From an uncultured Porphyromonadaceae bacterium (GTDB lineage Bacteria; Bacteroidota; Bacteroidia; Bacteroidales; Muribaculaceae), in NCBI GenBank assembly GCA_900550645.1, contig URTA01000054.1:1-18473 (forward strand): a stretch of DNA of 18,473 nt, written 5' to 3'. The notes below the pieces were generated by a model. It was not told the DNA's origin. It made no database searches and was given only the letters and a program-made list of their open reading frames with translations. Position numbers and translations under genes: made by a program. Each line of letters starts with the position of its first letter. Position 1 is the first letter of the stretch. Below, piece after piece: positions 14,306-18,473 of this stretch.

Positions 14306-17086
14306 TCAGATGCGGACTTTCACGGTTCGGGCGGTATCGCCTTGCGCGGCGCGGACGATGTAGATGCCGCGCGGCAGGGTGAGGCTGACGGAGTCGTCTG
14401 CCGTGCCTTCTGCGCGGTAGACGCATACGCCGGCGGGGGTGTAGACGGCTATGCTGCCGTTGCTGCCGGCGATGTTGAGTGTCCCGTTGCCGCCGCTGAC
14501 TATGAGGCGCGTGCTGTCGCTGGCGATGCCTTCAACCTCGGTCAGGTCTGCCGAGCCGATGACGGCGTAGCAGTTGGGCGCAACGGTGATGTAGCCGGCT
14601 GCGGCGTTGTACGTCGGGTCGGTGTCATACGATTTGGACAGCACCTGATAGTCTGCGTTGTCTGACGACTTGAAGGGTACAGAGACGTTTATCGGCTCGC
14701 CGTCGATGTTGGGGTTGACGGCGAGGAGTATCTGCTGGTTTCCGTTGCTGAGGACTATCGAGCGTCCGTTGTTCCAGTATGAGGCGGAGGTGTTGACAGT
14801 CACCTGCACGTCGCGTGAGAACATCTGCGGATTGTTGTTGCGTATGGCGGCGAGTTCGGCATACGAGTCGTAGAGGCCGTGGCGGTTGGCGTTGTCCAGG
14901 TGCTTCCAGTTGACGGTCTTGGGGTCGGTGTTGTTGCCGCCGGAGTTTTTTGTGTTCTGTGCGTTGCCGAGTTCGGAGAACTGCCATATCATGTGCGCTC
15001 CCGGCGACATCATCATCTGCGCGGCGGCAGAGCCGAGGCGGTGCATAGAGTTGACGATGTTGCCCTTGATGCCTGTTGCGCCGCTTGTGTTCTGGACGTA
15101 TGCGAGGCGTTGCTCGTCGTGCGACTCGAGGTATGATACCGTTGAGCCCCAGTTGCGGCTGTCAGCGGGCGCGTAGAAGCGGTTGAGGCCGGAGTTGTCT
15201 TTCAGCCCGGCGGCATACTGTGAGCCCGAGTAGTTTACGTTGGCCCAGTTGAGCTGTCCGTATTCTGCCATGGCATTCTCCTCGGCGGGCGAGGCGAGGT
15301 TCTCGTTGATGAAATAGGCATTTGGGTTTACCTCCATGACAGCCTGCTGGAAGCGGCGCATATTGTCGATGCGCGACTGGTTGAACTGTTCGGTGGCGGA
15401 ATCGCCCGAGCCGTTGTATGACGAGTTGTCGCCGAGGCCTTTGACCAGGTCGAAGCGGAAGCCGTCAACGCGGTATTCGGTGAGCCAGTACTGCAGCACG
15501 TCGCAGAAGTACTGCCGCACGAGCGGGTTGCCCTGGTTCCAGTCGTTCAGCACGCTGTATGCGTGGGGTGCGGTGGCGTTGAAGAAGGGGTTGGAGCCGG
15601 CGGGGTACATCTGGTACCAGGGGTGCAGCCAGTCGCTCTGGTTGAAGACCATGTCGAGTATCACGGCTATGCCGTTGCGGTGGCACTCGTCGATGAATGC
15701 CTTGTAGTCGGCCGGCGTGCCGTATGCCTTGTCGGGGGCGAAGTAGAAGTTGGGGTTGTAGCCCCACGAATTGTTGCCGTTGAACTCGGTAATAGGCATC
15801 AGCTCGACGGCGTTCACACCGAGCTGCTTGAGGTAGGGTATCTTCTCCATGGCGAGGCGCACGTTGCCGTTGCCGTATGCCTGGCCTTCAGTGCCGGTGA
15901 AATCGCGCAGCAGCAGCTCGTAGATGAACAGGTTGGAGGCCTCCGCGCCCTTGAAGCCGGACACTTGCCAGTCGTAGTCGTTGATGTTGTCGTTGAATAC
16001 GGCGAGCGGCACGTCGCTGACGGCATCGGGGTATGCCGGCATGTCGGGGAACACGTCTGCGGCTATGTACTGGTCATAGTTTGGGTCGAGAATGAGGCGT
16101 GCATAAGGGTCGCCGACCTTGGTCGTGCCGTCTATCAGGTAGTAGTACATATAGTCCTTGCCGCGCTCGAGGTCGGGGACGGTGATCCAGAAATAGCGGT
16201 TGCCCTCATAGTCCTGGTAAGCCATGGTGTATTTCGTGTCGTTGGCATAGTCGTTCCAGCTACCCACGAGCATAGCCGTCTGTTTCTGCGGCGCGGCGAT
16301 GCAGAACGTCACCGAGCCGTCGCCGTTGCGCACTGCGCCCATGACGGGCTTGCCGCCGGGGTAGTCGGCAGCGGCAGAGGGCGCGAGGCATACGTATTCT
16401 ATTGACTTGGTGACGGTTTGTCCGCCGGCGGTGGCAGTGCCGGTCACGGTGTAGTTGCCTGACTGGGCGAAGCTGTACTTGGCGGTCAGCTCAGTTTTGC
16501 CGGAGGCTGTGCCGATGCTGTTGCCGTTGACCGAGAGGGTGAGGTCAGCTGCCTGTGAGGCGAGGAGGGTGAAGCTGACGGTGCTCTGCGGCTGTATGAC
16601 AGTGCCGTCAGTGTCGGCAGACAGCGAGACTTGCAGCCCCTCAGGCAGCACGTCGAGGAATATGTCGGTATTGCCCGTGCCCTTTCCCTCGGCGGAGCAG
16701 GAGGCGTTGCGGAATACGAAGGCGAGCCGCTTGACGCTCACCGACGGGTCGGTGATGCCGTAGTATGCGCGTATGTCGCCGATGTCTAGTTTCCAGAGGT
16801 CAGTGCTGACATACTCGAGCTTGTACTTCGCGCTGTTGTCGCCCCAGTTGGGGGCGTACTTCCAGTCGCTTGACGATACGGAAGCGTTGGTTATGACACC
16901 GGTATGGGCGTATATCTGTGCCGAGGCCGGCTGTCCCATAAGCCCCTTGTTGCCCTGGTCGGCGTGGAAATATATCACCACGTCATGGCTGCTCTCCTGA
17001 AGCAGGGGAGGGGTGGAAGTGACTTGGGCGGAGAGGGTGAACGATGCCGCCGCAAGTGCTGTGATGGATAGTAGTTTCTTGAACAT
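14306..17086 (-). CDS. Secreted GH13 alpha-amylase/pullulanase-like enzyme with starch-binding-like N-terminus and type IX-like sorting domain
   Basis: 926 residues. Signal peptide 1-20 (cut before QVTSTPP). Then: a beta-sandwich resembling starch-binding modules of Bacteroides amylases (about 33-150, QIYAHTGVITNASVSSSDW); an Ig-like region (about 150-235); a CBM48-like domain (about 245-345); and a GH13 barrel (about 375-800). Catalytic motifs: region I ILDMVFNQ (D478, with Q483 where most GH13 enzymes have His), region II DGFRFD (nucleophile D546), region III FINEN (acid/base E595), and region IV ESHDE (D657). A C-terminal beta domain (about 800-850) follows. The end (TLPRGIYIVRAAQGDTARTVKVRI region) resembles a type IX secretion C-terminal domain. 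It should hydrolyse alpha-glucans such as starch, glycogen or pullulan outside the outer membrane; bond specificity cannot be decided. No SusCD genes are in the window. Confidence 0.94.
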   Translation of the reverse strand: MFKKLLSITALAAASFTLSAQVTSTPPLLQESSHDVVIYFHADQGNKGLMGQPASAQIYAHTGVITNASVSSSDWKYAPNWGDNSAKYKLEYVSTDLWKLDIGDIRAYYGITDPSVSVKRLAFVFRNASCSAEGKGTGNTDIFLDVLPEGLQVSLSADTDGTVIQPQSTVSFTLLASQAADLTLSVNGNSIGTASGKTELTAKYSFAQSGNYTVTGTATAGGQTVTKSIEYVCLAPSAAADYPGGKPVMGAVRNGDGSVTFCIAAPQKQTAMLVGSWNDYANDTKYTMAYQDYEGNRYFWITVPDLERGKDYMYYYLIDGTTKVGDPYARLILDPNYDQYIAADVFPDMPAYPDAVSDVPLAVFNDNINDYDWQVSGFKGAEASNLFIYELLLRDFTGTEGQAYGNGNVRLAMEKIPYLKQLGVNAVELMPITEFNGNNSWGYNPNFYFAPDKAYGTPADYKAFIDECHRNGIAVILDMVFNQSDWLHPWYQMYPAGSNPFFNATAPHAYSVLNDWNQGNPLVRQYFCDVLQYWLTEYRVDGFRFDLVKGLGDNSSYNGSGDSATEQFNQSRIDNMRRFQQAVMEVNPNAYFINENLASPAEENAMAEYGQLNWANVNYSGSQYAAGLKDNSGLNRFYAPADSRNWGSTVSYLESHDEQRLAYVQNTSGATGIKGNIVNSMHRLGSAAAQMMMSPGAHMIWQFSELGNAQNTKNSGGNNTDPKTVNWKHLDNANRHGLYDSYAELAAIRNNNPQMFSRDVQVTVNTSASYWNNGRSIVLSNGNQQILLAVNPNIDGEPINVSVPFKSSDNADYQVLSKSYDTDPTYNAAAGYITVAPNCYAVIGSADLTEVEGIASDSTRLIVSGGNGTLNIAGSNGSIAVYTPAGVCVYRAEGTADDSVSLTLPRGIYIVRAAQGDTARTVKVRI

Positions 17087-17120
17087 ATTTATAGTAGTAT
17101 TATATTGTAATTCAGCCGAT

Positions 17121-17149
17121 TGGCTGCCGTCCGCTGAAGGCGGCAGCCA
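17121..17149 (-). other. Intercistronic hairpin between the DUF695 and GH13 genes
   Basis: A perfect 9-bp stem (17121-17129 with 17141-17149) with an 11-base loop lies between the DUF695 stop and the GH13 start. No T-run follows on the minus strand. It may lower read-through or stabilise the 3' end of the upstream message, giving the amylase separate expression; a TATAAT string lies between it and the GH13 start. Confidence 0.5.
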
Positions 17150-17154
17150 TATTG

Positions 17155-17180
17155 CCCCGGAGGGTGGTTACTCCCCGGGG
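17155..17180 (-). other. GC-rich hairpin spanning the DUF695 stop codon
   Basis: On the minus strand CCCCGG at the end of the DUF695 gene pairs with CCGGGG just after it, enclosing the TAA stop at 17170-17168. With the following hairpin at 17121-17149 it makes a tandem stem-loop pair in the DUF695-GH13 gap. Confidence 0.4.
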
Positions 17181-17611
17181 TTGATGTATGTGTTGTCGCG
17201 CATCTGGCGGTACTCCTCCCAGTCGGGGTCGGACTCCGCATCGACGACTATGGGCAGTGCCGGCAGTTCCTGCAAGGCGCGGTTGAACACGGAGGAGAAC
17301 ACGCGCAGGTTTGAGGTGTAAATGACCCAGTTGCGTTCCCCCGCGCCGGTGTAAATGCCTGTTATCACGCCGATTTTCTTCTCCCGGCGGAAAGCGGCTT
17401 TCAGAGCCTCGTCGGCCTGTTCCATCAGTTCCGCGTCTTCGCGAGAGGGCATGCCGTCGGGGAGGGCGTCGTATTTCCACGACACCTCGATGCGGTATAC
17501 GTATTTGCCGCTCGCCCGTACCTCATCGAGGTTGTCGCGGCCGGTGACCATTATCAGCTGGCCGTTGTCAGCCTCTGCCGGGGCGGTCCACCATTCGTCG
17601 CTTATTGTCAT
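17168..17611 (-). CDS. DUF695-type protein
   Basis: 147 residues, complete, no signal peptide or membrane segment, so cytoplasmic. The opening EWWTAPAEADNGQLIMVTGR, the middle YRIEVSWKYDALPDGMPS (39-56) and the end DAESDPDWEEYRQMRDNTYI (123-142) look like the short Bacteroidales DUF695 proteins. The function of this family is unknown. The start is 19 bases downstream of the Smr-protein stop, so the two genes are probably cotranscribed. Its stop codon lies inside a GC-rich hairpin. The family name is by recognition of sequence pattern only. Confidence 0.78.
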   Translation of the reverse strand: MTISDEWWTAPAEADNGQLIMVTGRDNLDEVRASGKYVYRIEVSWKYDALPDGMPSREDAELMEQADEALKAAFRREKKIGVITGIYTGAGERNWVIYTSNLRVFSSVFNRALQELPALPIVVDAESDPDWEEYRQMRDNTYINPGE

Positions 17612-17630
17612 AGCGTTAAGTGTTTGTGTG

Positions 17631-18473
17631 TCAATGTATAGTCACGAGTGTTGCGCCGAAGCCGTATTCGCGGAATGAAGCGTCCTGCGTGGTCGCTTTC
17701 GGGTATTCGCGTTTCAGCAGGCTGAGCACCTCGCGGCGCAGCACTCCCTCCCCCTTGCCGTGGATGAAGACTATCTTCTGGCCGATGCGGCGCGAGTTGG
17801 CTTTCATGACGCGGCGCACCTCGTCGAGCTGCATCTGCAGCATTGCGGCATTGTCCATGCCGGCAGTGGTGTCCGTGAGTTCGCCGATGTGCAGGTCCAC
17901 CTCGATGAGCGGGAGCAGCTTGTTGGGGTTGGCAGCGTCGTTTTTGGGCTTTTTCTTCTTGGGTGTATCCACGCGGTATTTCTCTTGCAGCCGGCGTGCC
18001 GCATCCTCCTCGCCCTTCTCGGTGTCGGCTATGGGAGTGTGCGGCTGCGCGTCGTCGCTGACGAGGGGCAGCTCGAGTACCGGCGTGTCGAAATATGTGC
18101 CGGGGCGGAAGCAGTGCAGCTTGTGGAACTTGGTGAGGTCTATCCGCCGCGTGACGTTTATCACGGGCTTCAGCTCGTAGGGCTTGCCCTCCTTGTATGC
18201 CACGGCTTGCAGCGCGACGCGCTCAATGTCTGACAGGTCGGCATGGGAATATTCGTGCAGGTCTATCAGCTCGTTGGGTGCTACAGTGCCTTGGTATACC
18301 ACTGTCCACTGGTGTTCCTCCGCGCTGCGGCGGGCGAAGGTGAACAGCAGGTGGTAGTTGGAGTCGTTGACCAGTACGGCGTTGAACGTCGCTTGCGACA
18401 GCTCGCGTGTCGAGGAGGGCTCGAAGGCGAGGGCTATGTTCAGCTTGTCGCCGTGTTCGGTCTACACCACCGG
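17631..18473 (-). CDS. DUF2027-Smr domain protein, 5' end outside the window, with an in-frame TAG near the edge
   Basis: The C-terminal 90 residues are an Smr domain with VDLHI and the HGKGEGVLRRE motif (HGKGEG is the 43rd-38th residue from the end), then FREYGFGATLVTIH. Smr domains bind or nick branched DNA or cleave RNA, as in MutS2. Before it lie a lysine-rich linker (DTPKKKKPKND) and a DUF2027-like beta region (IDLTKFHKLHCFRPGTYFDTP). There is no MutS ATPase part visible. A GTG at 18302 could be called as start, but coding-like sequence continues upstream in frame (LNIALAFEPSSTRELS, then FNAVLVNDSNYHLLFTF), as in full DUF2027 proteins, so the true start lies beyond the window. At 18464-18462 the frame carries TAG, in a context (PVV, stop, TEHGDKLN) where a residue such as Glu (GAG) would fit. 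It may be a nonsense mutation, a sequence error, or a real upstream boundary. Confidence 0.8.

Noticed and set aside
15563..16405. A 280-codon plus-strand frame opposite the GH13 gene
   Set aside because: Antisense shadow rich in Val, Gly and Glu; the minus strand carries all GH13 catalytic motifs.
1..18473. CRISPR array, tRNA, rRNA or insertion sequence
   Set aside because: No regularly spaced repeats, cloverleaf-like sequence, rRNA segment, transposase or terminal inverted repeats were seen by eye.

Overview
The window looks like chromosome of a gut Bacteroidales bacterium. Its high GC content (by eye about 55-60% in most genes) suggests a member such as Muribaculaceae, but that family placement is an inference. 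The evidence is several exact TAnnTTTG -7 boxes, three of them with a TTG or TTTG -33 box 20-21 bases upstream (the Bacteroidetes primary sigma promoter), A-rich leaders with weak Shine-Dalgarno sequences, Bacteroidetes-type families (DUF4919, DUF2027-Smr, DUF695) and a secreted amylase whose C-terminus resembles a type IX sorting domain. Confident genes stop with TGA (ten) or TAA (five) and never TAG, so TGA is a normal stop here.

Layout. Bases 1-1748 (minus strand) hold a FadL/OmpP1-type outer-membrane barrel gene that runs off the left edge and carries one in-frame TGA. A 58-residue lipoprotein gene lies upstream and overlaps its start by ATGA. Divergent promoters at 1805-1906 separate it from greA and a HIT-family hydrolase gene (plus strand). 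The greA leader contains two hairpins, the second followed by a T-rich tract like an attenuator. A bidirectional terminator at 2929-2963 closes both sides.

Bases 3004-9542 (minus strand) are a likely operon transcribed from a promoter at 9512-9542: a bifunctional (p)ppGpp synthetase/hydrolase (rel/spoT), a 7TM-HD phosphodiesterase of the PgpH type (family activity: c-di-AMP hydrolysis), a six-helix membrane protein of unknown function, a secreted DUF4919 protein, and a SlyD-like FKBP isomerase with a cysteine-rich tail. Two stress second messengers are thus put side by side.

Bases 9559-11945 (minus strand) are a type II restriction-modification pair: a C5-cytosine methyltransferase followed, through an ATGA overlap, by a PD-(D/E)XK nuclease resembling the SacI family. 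It is lower in GC than its neighbours, which suits horizontal acquisition just upstream of the rel promoter. Divergent from it is a solitary terminase-large-subunit-like gene (12046-13539) with readable ATPase motifs, no readable nuclease motif and no other phage genes, followed by a DUF805 membrane protein gene.

Bases 14306-18473 (minus strand) hold, in order of transcription, a DUF2027-Smr protein (running off the right edge, with an in-frame TAG near that edge), a DUF695 protein, and a large secreted GH13 amylase/pullulanase-like enzyme with starch-binding-like N-terminal domains. An 11-bp perfect hairpin lies between the convergent DUF805 and GH13 genes.
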